From: Bdellovibrionales bacterium GWA1_52_35
GTDB taxonomy: Bacteria > Bdellovibrionota > UBA1018
Length of the DNA: 64,000 bases
Assembly (NCBI GenBank): GCA_001769805.1
Contig: MEPO01000022.1
Span: 1 to 64,000, forward strand
Reading direction: 5' to 3'
Positions within the stretch are counted from its first letter, which is position 1. Every line of letters starts with the position of its first letter. A program made the translations under genes and the position numbers. The notes beneath the pieces are model-generated. The model was not told where the DNA came from. It saw nothing but the letters and a program-made list of their open reading frames with translations, and did no database searches. This document shows, piece by piece, positions 24,488-33,278 of the stretch.

Positions 24488-25315
24488 ATGCGCGGCACGA
24501 TCAAGTACTATCTCTTGGGCGCAATCGTGCTCTCGCTGGGTATTCTCGGCTATTTCGTGATCAATCGCTGGGAAGCGTCGCGGACCTTCGTCACAAGTAT
24601 TTTCAAGACGGAAACGGTTGTTCAACCCAGCCCTTCGCCTGAACCGCTTCCGAGCCTTTCGTTTCCGACCGAAATCGGACCAAAATGGGTCGGTTCCACC
24701 GGAAAAAGTCCGGGCGGCCGCTGTATCCCCGCCGAGATAAGGGGCGAATCCTTGAGTCAGTCCTCCTTCAATTCAGACAGCTGGACGAAAGTGATGAATC
24801 ATTTTCACGCTGGTAAAAACGTGTTGCTGACTTGGCTTGAGGCGAATCGAAAAAAATATTCTCCGCGAACCTACGAGGTCATGAAAGAGCGCGTGAGCGT
24901 GTTGAAGATCCAAAGGCCGCCCATTGTCGAGGACCCGGACCTCAGCTGGCGGGGCATTGGCGTCTTTGCTTTGGATTCCAAAAAAGGCGAGATGATCCGG
25001 ATCGGATCGGGCTTTCTGGTACTGGCGGAGGAGGATTCCAAGCGCTCGAAATTCGAGCTGACGCGTTTGATCGCGCAAGTCTGGGCACCTTGCGAGCTGC
25101 AACGGCTGGGAGTGACCGAGAATGTCTGGTTATCTCTTTTGCAGTGCCTGAAAATGAATGAAGAGCAGATTTGCGCGGAGGGAAGTTTCTCTGAAGCCGG
25201 TTGGGCGGTTTCGACTCTTCTGGCGACTGTCTTGAGTCCGCCGGGCTGCCGGATGCCGATTCTTGAGAAAGAGGAACTGGGCTCCTGTCTTCGCCAAATC
25301 GGAGGTAAATCATGA
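24488..25315 (+). CDS. Membrane-anchored hypothetical protein
   Basis: A 275-residue protein starts at ATG 24,488 (an upstream frame to 24,416 would add an unlikely leader). There is one membrane helix at about residues 6-25, a Pro/Ser linker (VQPSPSPEPLPSL), then a mostly alpha-helical domain with scattered cysteines (about six). No family is recognised. It overlaps the following lipoprotein gene in ATGA, so the two products probably work together at the envelope. Confidence 0.6.
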   Translation: MRGTIKYYLLGAIVLSLGILGYFVINRWEASRTFVTSIFKTETVVQPSPSPEPLPSLSFPTEIGPKWVGSTGKSPGGRCIPAEIRGESLSQSSFNSDSWTKVMNHFHAGKNVLLTWLEANRKKYSPRTYEVMKERVSVLKIQRPPIVEDPDLSWRGIGVFALDSKKGEMIRIGSGFLVLAEEDSKRSKFELTRLIAQVWAPCELQRLGVTENVWLSLLQCLKMNEEQICAEGSFSEAGWAVSTLLATVLSPPGCRMPILEKEELGSCLRQIGGKS

Positions 25316-25914
25316 GCGTCAGAAAAACTCGGGAGATTTTGCTCTTGATCTGCCTTTTACTCCAGAGCTCCTGCATGAGCGCGCGCAATCATCCTGCCCT
25401 GGAATCCGCGCAAAACGCGGTGAATGGAAGAGGCGAACCCGCAATGACCGGGGTACGGTCGAGCGAAATTTTTGCGGAAGCTTACATCGAGTATCCCGGA
25501 CCGCATGCCCGCTGGGTGGGCCCGGCGAGTTTTGTTCTTCACGTTTCAACCAAAGATCCCCATTGGGCACTCATTCATGTGGCGCCCGCGTGGTTCAATA
25601 CCTCGGATGAAGAGGGTTCCCCTGATTTTTCCAAAGTGAACAAAAAGGGGCTTTCGAGTGATTATGCCCGCGAGCGAATCCGGTACCTCGCAGGAGCCAT
25701 GCAGCAGAATAACGAAGCGGCTTTCAAGGGGTGTCTGTATCCCGTGCGCGTGCGCCTGATTCGTGATGATGGAACATTCATCGAAAAAACGGGCTGTCGT
25801 ACCGAGGCGGGCTGGCCCAAAATCGCGAGCGAGACCACCGAGTACTTCCTGACCGCCAAACTGAGGGGGATTTCGGAACCCGGCGCGGTTGCCGTCCCGC
25901 CAACGGATCAATGA
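25312..25914 (+). CDS. Hypothetical lipoprotein
   Basis: A 200-residue protein has a type II signal peptide, MSVRKTREILLLICLLLQSS, with the lipid-modified Cys at residue 21. The mature part includes an IEYPGPHARWVGPASFVLHV block and a Cys pair (GCLYPVR ... GCRTEAG). It is coupled to the membrane protein before it. The stop codon abuts the stop of the convergent exonuclease gene exactly (TGA|TCA). No family is recognised. Confidence 0.65.
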   Translation: MSVRKTREILLLICLLLQSSCMSARNHPALESAQNAVNGRGEPAMTGVRSSEIFAEAYIEYPGPHARWVGPASFVLHVSTKDPHWALIHVAPAWFNTSDEEGSPDFSKVNKKGLSSDYARERIRYLAGAMQQNNEAAFKGCLYPVRVRLIRDDGTFIEKTGCRTEAGWPKIASETTEYFLTAKLRGISEPGAVAVPPTDQ

Positions 25915-26556
25915 TCAGTTCCACATGACGGCAACTTGAGTAGTGTTGGCTTCGGAACGCTGAATGCGAACAAAATTATTCTGTCTTCCAAACTGGAAGA
26001 CATCACGTGTGACCTTCACGTCCTGCATGCAATAATCGATGATCTTCTGGATCTGGCCGGTCTTCCACCATTCCACGGCCATCAAGCCATCTGCGGATTT
26101 ACCCGTTCCGAGGGTGCCGCGCGCCACGGCTTCGAGCTTGAGAAAGCGCTGCCGGGTGAGAGCTTCAAGGTCGTACATCAGATCAAAAACATCTACTTTG
26201 GAAATTTCCAGTCCGTAGGGGACCATCACCGGAAGATCGAAACCACGAACGTTGTAACCGACCACCAGACGGTCATAGCAAAGCTCAATCAACGTCTTAA
26301 GATCCTTCTCCTGAAATGAAAGAAACTGATCTGTCTTGCTGTCGTAGGCACAGGCAACTGAAATCCCAAGCTTATCGACATGGTCCCAGCCACCCACTTC
26401 CTGAACGAGGCGTTGCGTCTCAATATCGAGTACCAGGAAATGCCGGTTCCTCAGGAAAAGACTCGAAGGCACGACGTCTTCAGAGAATGGAACGCAGCTC
26501 ATGTGCTTCCAGAAAGAAGGGTTCAGTTTGATGCGGGTTGGCGCGGTTTGTGACAT
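25915..26556 (-). CDS. RNase H-fold 3'-5' exonuclease-like protein (DEDD)
   Basis: A 213-residue protein is predicted to have a DnaQ/DNA polymerase B exonuclease-like fold. Motif I is FLVLDIETQ (about residues 40-48), motif II is GYNVRGFDLP (about 98-107), and motif III is YCMQDVKVT (about 175-183), giving the Asp-Glu-Asp-Asp set with Tyr. This resembles the RNase_H_2-type predicted exonucleases. Substrate and role (repair or RNA trimming) are unknown. A divergent promoter region of 118 bases separates it from the M20 peptidase gene. Confidence 0.8.
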   Translation of the reverse strand: MSQTAPTRIKLNPSFWKHMSCVPFSEDVVPSSLFLRNRHFLVLDIETQRLVQEVGGWDHVDKLGISVACAYDSKTDQFLSFQEKDLKTLIELCYDRLVVGYNVRGFDLPVMVPYGLEISKVDVFDLMYDLEALTRQRFLKLEAVARGTLGTGKSADGLMAVEWWKTGQIQKIIDYCMQDVKVTRDVFQFGRQNNFVRIQRSEANTTQVAVMWN

Positions 26557-26674
26557 TGTGAAAAGCTAGACTGGCTTTTAGGTTTTTAGTTGTCAAGACG
26601 GGTGTTGATGGGTGACTCTAGGTTTTTCGAAAATCATATGTAAGTATTTGAGACCGTTCAGTTAAGGGGGAGTT

Positions 26675-28072
26675 ATGGAACAGCCGGCAGAGCTACTGAA
26701 AAAAAATTTCAAATCACATCTGGAAGATCTGATGACACTGGTCCGGGTACCGTCAGTCAGCTTCCCCGGATTTCCGGAAAAGGAAATGATCCGAGGAGCC
26801 GAATCGGTAGCGGCACTCCTGAAAAAGCGCGGTCTCGAAAACGTGCAGATTCTCCGGATTGGCTCGGGTAATCCTTACGTTTACGGTGAGCGCCTGAAAG
26901 CGCCAGGCAAGCCGACGGTGCTTTTGTATGCCCATTACGATGTTCAACCTCCTGGGCGCGAAGAGCTTTGGAAATCGCCTGCTTTTGAACCGACTTTGAC
27001 GGAGAGCCCGCAAGGCCAGCGCCTTTTCGGCCGCGGCACTGCGGATGATAAAGGGGGAGTGGTCATGCACACCGCCGCGATTTCGTCTTACCTCGAAGCA
27101 GGCCAGGAAGTGCCAGTGAACGTGAAAGTTTTGATTGAAGGCGAAGAGGAAATCGGCAGTTCGAATCTCGAAGCCTTTATCGCCGCCCATCGCAAGATGC
27201 TCGATGCGGATGTGATGGTTCTGACAGACACGAACAATTTCGATTGCGGGGTTCCGGCCATTACGGTCAGCCTGCGCGGAATTGTTGCAATGGAAGTCGA
27301 AGTGCGTGCGCTCACCAAGACCGTGCACTCCGGGATGTGGAGCGGACCGGTGCCCGATCCGGTCATGGCCCTTTCCAAAATGCTTGCCTCGCTTGTGGAT
27401 TCCAATGGACGTATCGCGGTGCCGGGAGTCATGAGGGAGGTTCGGCCGTTTTCGAAGGAAGAGGCTCAGGAATTCAAACGGATCCCGTTCGATGAAGCGG
27501 AATTTCGCAAGCAGTCGGGAATGGTTCCTTCTGCTACGCTCCTGCAGGATGGTCCGTCGCCGCTCGCGCAGCTTTGGCGTATGCCGAGCCTGACGATCAA
27601 TGCGATCCAGGCTTCTTCCCGGAAGATGGCCTCCAACATTATCAATGATACGGCCTGGGCACGGATCACGATTCGCCTGGTGCCGGACATGAATCCCGAA
27701 ACGGTTTCAAAAGAACTGGCGCTCTATCTCAAGAGTCGCTGCCCGTGGGGGTTGGAAGTCGAAACCAAGGGTCATGGCGGGGGCGAAGCCTGGGCTGCGG
27801 ACGTGAAAGGACCGGCTTTTGAAGCGGTCGAAGTCGCGTTAAAAAAAGGCTACGGCGTGGCGCCTTACAAAATCGGCTGCGGTGGCAGTATCGGGTTTGT
27901 GAAACCCTTTGCTGACGCGCTCGGCGGAGCACCCGCGATTCTGATCGGCGTTGAGGATCCCTACACCAATGCGCACGGCGAAAATGAAAGTATCTTGGTA
28001 GGAGACCTTGAAAAATCCTGCGTCAGCGAATGCCACTTCTTCAGTGAGCTGGCTGCAAGATGGAAGAAGTGA
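26675..28072 (+). CDS. M20-family metallopeptidase (dipeptidase/ArgE-DapE type)
   Basis: A 465-residue M20 peptidase is related to carnosinase-like dipeptidases. Metal ligands are visible in LYAHYDVQPPG (about residues 84-94), GRGTADDKGG (about 119-128), EGEEEIGSSN (about 154-163) and LTDTNNFD, with a dimerisation domain beginning near 205 and a final NAHGENES block. It cleaves dipeptides or deacylates amino acids in the cytoplasm. A clear aagggggag site precedes ATG 26,675. It ends seven bases before the SIS-domain gene. Confidence 0.92.
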   Translation: MEQPAELLKKNFKSHLEDLMTLVRVPSVSFPGFPEKEMIRGAESVAALLKKRGLENVQILRIGSGNPYVYGERLKAPGKPTVLLYAHYDVQPPGREELWKSPAFEPTLTESPQGQRLFGRGTADDKGGVVMHTAAISSYLEAGQEVPVNVKVLIEGEEEIGSSNLEAFIAAHRKMLDADVMVLTDTNNFDCGVPAITVSLRGIVAMEVEVRALTKTVHSGMWSGPVPDPVMALSKMLASLVDSNGRIAVPGVMREVRPFSKEEAQEFKRIPFDEAEFRKQSGMVPSATLLQDGPSPLAQLWRMPSLTINAIQASSRKMASNIINDTAWARITIRLVPDMNPETVSKELALYLKSRCPWGLEVETKGHGGGEAWAADVKGPAFEAVEVALKKGYGVAPYKIGCGGSIGFVKPFADALGGAPAILIGVEDPYTNAHGENESILVGDLEKSCVSECHFFSELAARWKK

Positions 28073-28079
28073 GTATCAC

Positions 28080-28970
28080 ATGAGCATTGTAGAAGAATCG
28101 CTGCACGCGCAGCGCGAAGTCTGGCGGGAAATCACCAACCGGGTATCACAACTCTCCACTCATGAGCTGTCGCCTGAGAATCCGAAACGTATTCTGCTTT
28201 TCGGGCTGGGGAGCAGTCATTATGCTGCGAGACTCGCGGCTTTTTCGCTGATGCGCGACAAGAGCCGGCCCCGCGTTCCGATGATCGCCTGTTCGAGCAT
28301 GGCGATCGGTCATGAAGTCATTCCGTCCAAGGGTGATTGGGTTTTTGGCTTCAGTCACCGGGGTAAATCGAAACCCACCACCGATGCGCTGGAGCTTTGT
28401 GACCGGGCGGGAGCTTTCACGATCCTGGTCGCTGCCAATGGTATCGAAGGTTCCGAGGCCACTCGTTATGTTCTGAATACGACTCCGCTCGAAAGATGTG
28501 AGCCGCATACGATGTCCGTCACTGGGGCAATCTGCGCGGTCACGACTCTCATGATTGGGGCAAAGGCAGCAGAGGAATGGGATGCTTTGAGGAGTTTTCC
28601 GGACCCTGATCTGAATCTCTTCCGTGATCGGGCCCAAATGGGACCCTCGGTGATCATGGGCGAATGGGAAGGCGAGTGGCTCGCTCGCGAAGGCGCGCTG
28701 AAATTGATGGAAATGGCGCGACTCCCGGTACGGGTCTTCGGAAGCGAGGAATATTTCCATGGTCCCCTCTTCAGCGTCGCTCCAGGTGATCCGATCTGGC
28801 ATGTGGCCATGGCGAAGGACTCGCGCATGAATGAAATCAAGTCATCGTACCGAATAGATGTTCGAGGCGCCAGTCCGCTGTCGTGGGTGCCTGCCATGGT
28901 GGAACTCCAGTGGCTTTCCCTGGCGGTCGCCTTGAATCGGGGAGTGAATCCGGATGATCCTTTTGCGTGA
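28080..28970 (+). CDS. SIS-domain sugar-phosphate isomerase-like protein
   Basis: A 296-residue protein has two SIS-type halves, as in the C-terminal isomerase part of GlmS/AgaS. The first has LLFGLGSSHYAARLAAFSL (about residues 40-58) and GFSHRGKSKPTTDAL (about 90-104). The second has EGALKLMEMARLPVRVFGSE and EYFHGPLF, the typical GlmS-like signature for aldose/ketose handling. It probably isomerises or deaminates an amino-sugar phosphate, but there is no glutaminase domain. ATG 28,080 is chosen over the frame from 28,008, which overlaps the previous gene. It overlaps the next start by 17 bases. Confidence 0.82.
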   Translation: MSIVEESLHAQREVWREITNRVSQLSTHELSPENPKRILLFGLGSSHYAARLAAFSLMRDKSRPRVPMIACSSMAIGHEVIPSKGDWVFGFSHRGKSKPTTDALELCDRAGAFTILVAANGIEGSEATRYVLNTTPLERCEPHTMSVTGAICAVTTLMIGAKAAEEWDALRSFPDPDLNLFRDRAQMGPSVIMGEWEGEWLAREGALKLMEMARLPVRVFGSEEYFHGPLFSVAPGDPIWHVAMAKDSRMNEIKSSYRIDVRGASPLSWVPAMVELQWLSLAVALNRGVNPDDPFA

Positions 28971-30522
28971 AAAACGACAGGCCTGCCTGTCGGGACTGAT
29001 ATTTTTTCTTGTCTCAGCTTGTCTACTTCAAGCTGAGACAGCGCATGCCAAAAGGAAGCGATTTATTTTTGTGAACGGCGGCTATTCCCCGCTGATGAAT
29101 GCTGACATGCACGAGCAGGATTTGCTGAGTTTTCATCATGACCTTTTTGAGGGTAAAACCGTCCTTTTGAATGCCGCCGGCAAGAACGTACAGGTGGTGC
29201 GAACTGATCGGCGGGGTTATCCTCTCAGAGACGCCAGTGGTGGCATACTCCTGGGACCTTCGCAGGTCGGGGATCAGAAAGCCGCCAGGCCCGAAGTCTT
29301 GCGTACTGAATTTGAGAGTGCTGCGAAAGACAAGATCAAGGAATTGACGATTGTTTATGGCGATCACGGCGGCCGATCGGGGGTCCCCTTCTGGGGGGGC
29401 GAGTTCTTTGATGCTGCCAGGCTTCGTGTTCTGCGGTCGCCGTTGTCTTCAAAAACGCTGATCCGCTCCATCCATCTGCACTGTTATCCGGGGGTTGCAA
29501 TCGTGGATGGAAAACGAAAAATACCGGAAAATCCTGCGGAATGGGCGAAGTACCTGGAAGCTCACTATCCGGAAAATACCTGTGCACTTGGGATGGGCAA
29601 TGGTCAGGAGATCGGCCAATATTATTCTCAGGGCCAGAAATGGCCGGATACGAACTGGTCAAAACTCTTAAAGAACCTCAAGAAACCTTCGCTTGATCGT
29701 ATCCAGACCGCCCTCTCGGAGGACGCTTCCGTCAGACCGATTCCCAAGATGACCAGTGATTATCTCGAAGATGATTTCGGGGCCTATCTTTGTAAAACTG
29801 CGGCCACTGCTTCAAAAAAGTCGGAAGCTTGTTCCGATTGCAAGGGCGAGATGCTGGCAGCAGTAGAAAAGGGTCCCCTGATCCTGCCCGAAATCTGTAC
29901 TTCTGAGGCTTTTCTGGTTTTGCAGAAAGCGGAAGCCGAGGTGGCCGTCGCTGACCAGCTTTACACGGAATTCCGGGTGATGAAAACGAATTGGGCAGTG
30001 GACTGGTTTTATGAACATGAGCCCGAACTTCATATCTCGCACCGTGCTTCGCTAGAGCGGGTGGATAAGATCAAGGCGACCTATGCGGCCCTGGGTCAGT
30101 TGAGTGATGCCCAAAAAGCTGAGATGGAGAAAAAAATCAGAGACGAACTGGGGGATAAGGGGGAACGCTGGGACAAGCTTTTCTACGGATTGATTGCCAA
30201 TGATTTTCATCCTGAGTTTATGAAGTTTCTCGGAACCGTTGACCGCAAATGGCTTGCAGCGAATGCTGAAGTGTACCCGGCCATGGCGGCAAACCCTGAG
30301 ATTGTGTTTTCTGGATCAGCAGGCTCCGTGACCAAGCTCGGAAATCACCTCTACTGGGTTCTTGCCAGGGCGCAGGAAGCGCGAAGGAAGATTGCCAGCC
30401 AGACCCGCAAGGAGCGCAAAGAGGCTTATGAGCAACAAATGGCATTGCTGCCGGGAAGTTTGAAAGATGTACGGAAACGTTATGAAAATATCCGGCACTG
30501 TGAAGAATCTAAAATACGTTAA
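28954..30522 (+). CDS. Secreted caspase-fold-like protein (C13/C14-type His-Cys pair)
   Basis: A 522-residue protein has a signal peptide ending near TAHA (about residue 32). The next 150 residues carry a pattern of the caspase/legumain clan: FVNGGYSP near residue 39, a His in VYGDHGG (H138), and a Cys 39 residues later in IHLHCYPGV (C177). In that clan, strand-HG and strand-C-x-G elements hold the catalytic dyad. The remaining 330 residues are helical with a CSDCKGE motif and no known domain. The gene overlaps the SIS gene and is followed by another secreted protein. The clan assignment is inference from motif order, and no close family is recognised. Confidence 0.55.
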   Translation: MILLREKRQACLSGLIFFLVSACLLQAETAHAKRKRFIFVNGGYSPLMNADMHEQDLLSFHHDLFEGKTVLLNAAGKNVQVVRTDRRGYPLRDASGGILLGPSQVGDQKAARPEVLRTEFESAAKDKIKELTIVYGDHGGRSGVPFWGGEFFDAARLRVLRSPLSSKTLIRSIHLHCYPGVAIVDGKRKIPENPAEWAKYLEAHYPENTCALGMGNGQEIGQYYSQGQKWPDTNWSKLLKNLKKPSLDRIQTALSEDASVRPIPKMTSDYLEDDFGAYLCKTAATASKKSEACSDCKGEMLAAVEKGPLILPEICTSEAFLVLQKAEAEVAVADQLYTEFRVMKTNWAVDWFYEHEPELHISHRASLERVDKIKATYAALGQLSDAQKAEMEKKIRDELGDKGERWDKLFYGLIANDFHPEFMKFLGTVDRKWLAANAEVYPAMAANPEIVFSGSAGSVTKLGNHLYWVLARAQEARRKIASQTRKERKEAYEQQMALLPGSLKDVRKRYENIRHCEESKIR

Positions 30523-30970
30523 GAATTTCGGGAACACGTCATTGAGTCTCTTGCTGCTTGTCTTGATCTGGGCCGCGCCGCTTCATGCTGAAAAACCGCT
30601 TTATCAGATTTCCTGTGGCTGGTATCTGGCTGAAGGACAGCTCTGGCGTGACCGGCAGCAGAATTTCCTGCTGACTCTTCAGGGTGGCACCTCCTCACCG
30701 ATGAGCCTGATCCTGCTGGGGGGGGAGATCTCCGACAAAATCAGACGCATGGGAACCAAGGTGCGAACGGAAGTGTTTATCCCTCATCCAATCGCGGATC
30801 CACGGAACCCGGTTGCCTATTTTCAAAAATTCCGGACCGGTCCCGAAGCGAAAGCGAGCTTTGTTCCTCTTATTCCACAAATGCCGGATCTTCCGGAAGG
30901 AATGATCCTGCTTAAAATCGATGAGTGCGTGAGCCCGAAGGTACCACTCAGAAACTACAAAGAACGCTGA
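30482..30970 (+). CDS. Hypothetical secreted protein
   Basis: A 162-residue protein starts at ATG 30,482, overlapping the end of the caspase-like gene. A signal peptide is interrupted early by a basic stretch and ends near LHA|E (about residue 36). The mature region contains two Cys (ISCGWYL, DECVSPK) that could form a disulfide. A run of eight G at 30,718-30,725 is in the coding frame. No family is recognised. It probably acts with the preceding secreted protein. Confidence 0.6.
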   Translation: MKISGTVKNLKYVKNFGNTSLSLLLLVLIWAAPLHAEKPLYQISCGWYLAEGQLWRDRQQNFLLTLQGGTSSPMSLILLGGEISDKIRRMGTKVRTEVFIPHPIADPRNPVAYFQKFRTGPEAKASFVPLIPQMPDLPEGMILLKIDECVSPKVPLRNYKER

Positions 30971-30976
30971 GGTCCC

Positions 30977-32086
30977 ATGCTCAATACCACTCTTCCGAAA
31001 CTCAGATGCCCGTCCTGCACGGGAGCCCTGCAGGTCCTGAATCCCAGGCAGACGGCTTCAGGCGAAGTGATTGAAATCACCTCCGGTGAACTTCAGTGCT
31101 CGAGCTGTTCTGCAAATTACCCGATTCTCGCTGGCGTCGCTCTGCTGGTGACCGATGTGCATTCGTATCTGGTGGAACACGTCAAAGGGATTTCGCAAGT
31201 AGTGGCGGATTCGGATATTCCTGCCGCGTTCAGGTCCGATTACCTCGAGGCCAAAGAGGAAATTGAGATCGAACACATCGAAGAGGATCTCGAAGCGGAT
31301 CGGGTGATTTCGCTTTATCTGGCGAATCATTATCTCAATACCTCGGGCGAGGAATGGTGGAAGCCTCAGGAGGGGTCCCAGAGTACTTTGATTTCCTCGC
31401 TGATCCGCGAGCACTGGGATCATGGTCCTTTCGCAACGATTGGCGCCTGGGTCGATTATGAGTTGAATCCTCAGAAGCAGATCCAAACGGTAGTCGAGCT
31501 GGGTTGCGGGGTAGGGGGACTCTCCCAGACTCTGAAGGGCCACGTGCGCTCTTACCTGGGCTTTGACAGTTCATTCGCCAGTATCGCGCTTGGCCGTCAT
31601 CTTGCCCTGGGTGTTCCCTATTCCAAACGTCTGGCGATTCCGAATGACCTGCTGGCCGGACCCGTGACGCGTGAAGTCCGGCTCAAAATTCCCAGATCTT
31701 TTGACGGCTCGATTGACCTGGTCGTGGGCGATATTGAAAATCCTCCGATCATCCGTGGAATTTTCGATCTCTCAGTCGCTTTGAATGCGCTGGACATGAT
31801 GCCCGATCCCCGGGTTCTTCCCGAGGCACAACGCGATTTACTCAAGCCCGGAGGGATCGCGATCCAGAGCTGCCCGTATATCTGGCATGAAGTTGTTGCC
31901 AGAGATCTTCGGGAGCTGCTGCCCAAGACCGTGAAGGACTCCGCTTCCGCCGCCGAGTGGCTCTATGAGCAGAGTGGTTTTGAGATCCAAAAGAAGGTGG
32001 ATCAGTTGCCCTGGCTTTTCTTCAAGCATGTCCGCCAGCTTGAAATTTATTCCGTGCAGCTCTTTCTGGCGCATAAGACAAAATGA
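30977..32086 (+). CDS. SAM-dependent methyltransferase with N-terminal zinc ribbon
   Basis: A 369-residue protein opens with a Trm112-like zinc ribbon, RCPSC (about residues 10-14) and CSSCSANYPI (about 39-48), followed by about 110 residues of helical linker. A class I methyltransferase domain has motif I ELGCGVGGLSQTL (about 173-185) and a later motif (DLVVGDIE). Trm112-type ribbons usually activate methyltransferases acting on tRNA, rRNA or release factors. It overlaps rlmC by four bases (ATGA), suggesting a shared RNA-modification role. The substrate is unknown. Confidence 0.85.
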   Translation: MLNTTLPKLRCPSCTGALQVLNPRQTASGEVIEITSGELQCSSCSANYPILAGVALLVTDVHSYLVEHVKGISQVVADSDIPAAFRSDYLEAKEEIEIEHIEEDLEADRVISLYLANHYLNTSGEEWWKPQEGSQSTLISSLIREHWDHGPFATIGAWVDYELNPQKQIQTVVELGCGVGGLSQTLKGHVRSYLGFDSSFASIALGRHLALGVPYSKRLAIPNDLLAGPVTREVRLKIPRSFDGSIDLVVGDIENPPIIRGIFDLSVALNALDMMPDPRVLPEAQRDLLKPGGIAIQSCPYIWHEVVARDLRELLPKTVKDSASAAEWLYEQSGFEIQKKVDQLPWLFFKHVRQLEIYSVQLFLAHKTK

Positions 32087-33246
32087 CCGTTTTCTGTTCA
32101 CATTTCACCCAAAGCTCCTGCCGATCCTGTGAGTGGATGGAGTTGGATTATCCTGCCCAGCTTCTGAAGAAAGAAGAGCAGCTCCGGCACTCGCTGGAGT
32201 TTTTCTCGCCCTTTGCGCTCGAGCCCACGGTCAGGTCCAAGCGTCAGGGATTTCGCAATCGCGCGAAGATGTCAGTCACCGGAACAGTGGAGCAGCCGGT
32301 GATCGGACTTTTAGGTGAAGACGTCCTGGATGCGGGCCGGGAGCTTCTGAATTGCCCTATTCACCATCCGAAGCTGAATGAGCTTCTGGTCGCGTTGCCC
32401 GAGCTGATCCGGAAGTACAAGCTGATCCCGTACAATATTGCCAGCCGGAAAGGGGAATTGAAGGCGCTGATCGCGTATTACTCTCCCGGGCCCGAGAATC
32501 AGAGCGGTCAATTTTATCTCAGGTTTGTCCTGCGCTCCAAAGAGTGCGTTTCACGTTTAAGGAAGGCGCTTCCGGAGCTGCAAAGCAGAATTCCGGAACT
32601 TGTCTGTATCTCGGCCAATATTCAGCCCGTGCCGCATGCGATTCTGGAAGGACCCGAAGAGATTTTGATCACGGAAAGGGCGACGATCGATTACTGGCTC
32701 GGAGCCTTGAAGCTCAGGCTTGCGCCTCAGGCGTTTGTTCAGACAAACCAGGAAGTGGCCGTAGAGCTGTATCAAACCGCAGCGAGATGGATCGGTGAGG
32801 CTCAGCAAGGCAGACGCGGAAAATGTCTGGAGCTCTATTGTGGGCAGGGCGCTTTCAGTTTTGCTGCGGCTAATATGGCTGAGGAATTTCTGGGAATTGA
32901 AATTAATCCTGAAGCAGTTCGTAATGCAAACGCGCAGGCAGCAGAACTCGGGCTGGGTCATCTGAAATTCATTTGCGCGGACGCGACTCAGGTCGAAGCG
33001 GAGCTTCAGGCCCATCGGCCGGAGCTGGTCCTGGTGAATCCCCCTCGGAAAGGACTCGGCGGCGCGGTGGAGTTACTGCTTCGGAATCCTCCGGAGCAGT
33101 TGCTGTATTCAAGTTGCAACGTCGATACTCTTGCAAGCGACCTCCGGATCTTGGCGACTGGTTACCGTCTCAGACGAGCGCAGATTTTTGATATGTTTCC
33201 GCATACGGAGCATTTTGAGACCTTGGTGTGGCTCGGGAGAACTTGA
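32083..33246 (+). CDS. rlmC: 23S rRNA (uracil-C5)-methyltransferase RlmC/RumB
   Basis: A 387-residue RlmC/RumB-like enzyme methylates a uridine of 23S rRNA (U747 in E. coli) using SAM. The iron-sulfur cluster cysteines are visible at C5, C13, C16 and in LLNCPIHH (about 91). The methyltransferase core has ELYCGQGAFSF (motif I), a NPPRKG motif and the catalytic C345 in LYSSCNVD. A start at the ATG overlapping the previous gene puts the cluster at the very N-terminus, as in the family. Confidence is high for the RlmC/RlmD/TrmA superfamily and good for RlmC by size. Confidence 0.92.
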   Translation: MTVFCSHFTQSSCRSCEWMELDYPAQLLKKEEQLRHSLEFFSPFALEPTVRSKRQGFRNRAKMSVTGTVEQPVIGLLGEDVLDAGRELLNCPIHHPKLNELLVALPELIRKYKLIPYNIASRKGELKALIAYYSPGPENQSGQFYLRFVLRSKECVSRLRKALPELQSRIPELVCISANIQPVPHAILEGPEEILITERATIDYWLGALKLRLAPQAFVQTNQEVAVELYQTAARWIGEAQQGRRGKCLELYCGQGAFSFAAANMAEEFLGIEINPEAVRNANAQAAELGLGHLKFICADATQVEAELQAHRPELVLVNPPRKGLGGAVELLLRNPPEQLLYSSCNVDTLASDLRILATGYRLRRAQIFDMFPHTEHFETLVWLGRT

Positions 33247-33278
33247 CTTTGGCAGGCTGCCATGAAATCGATTGAACT

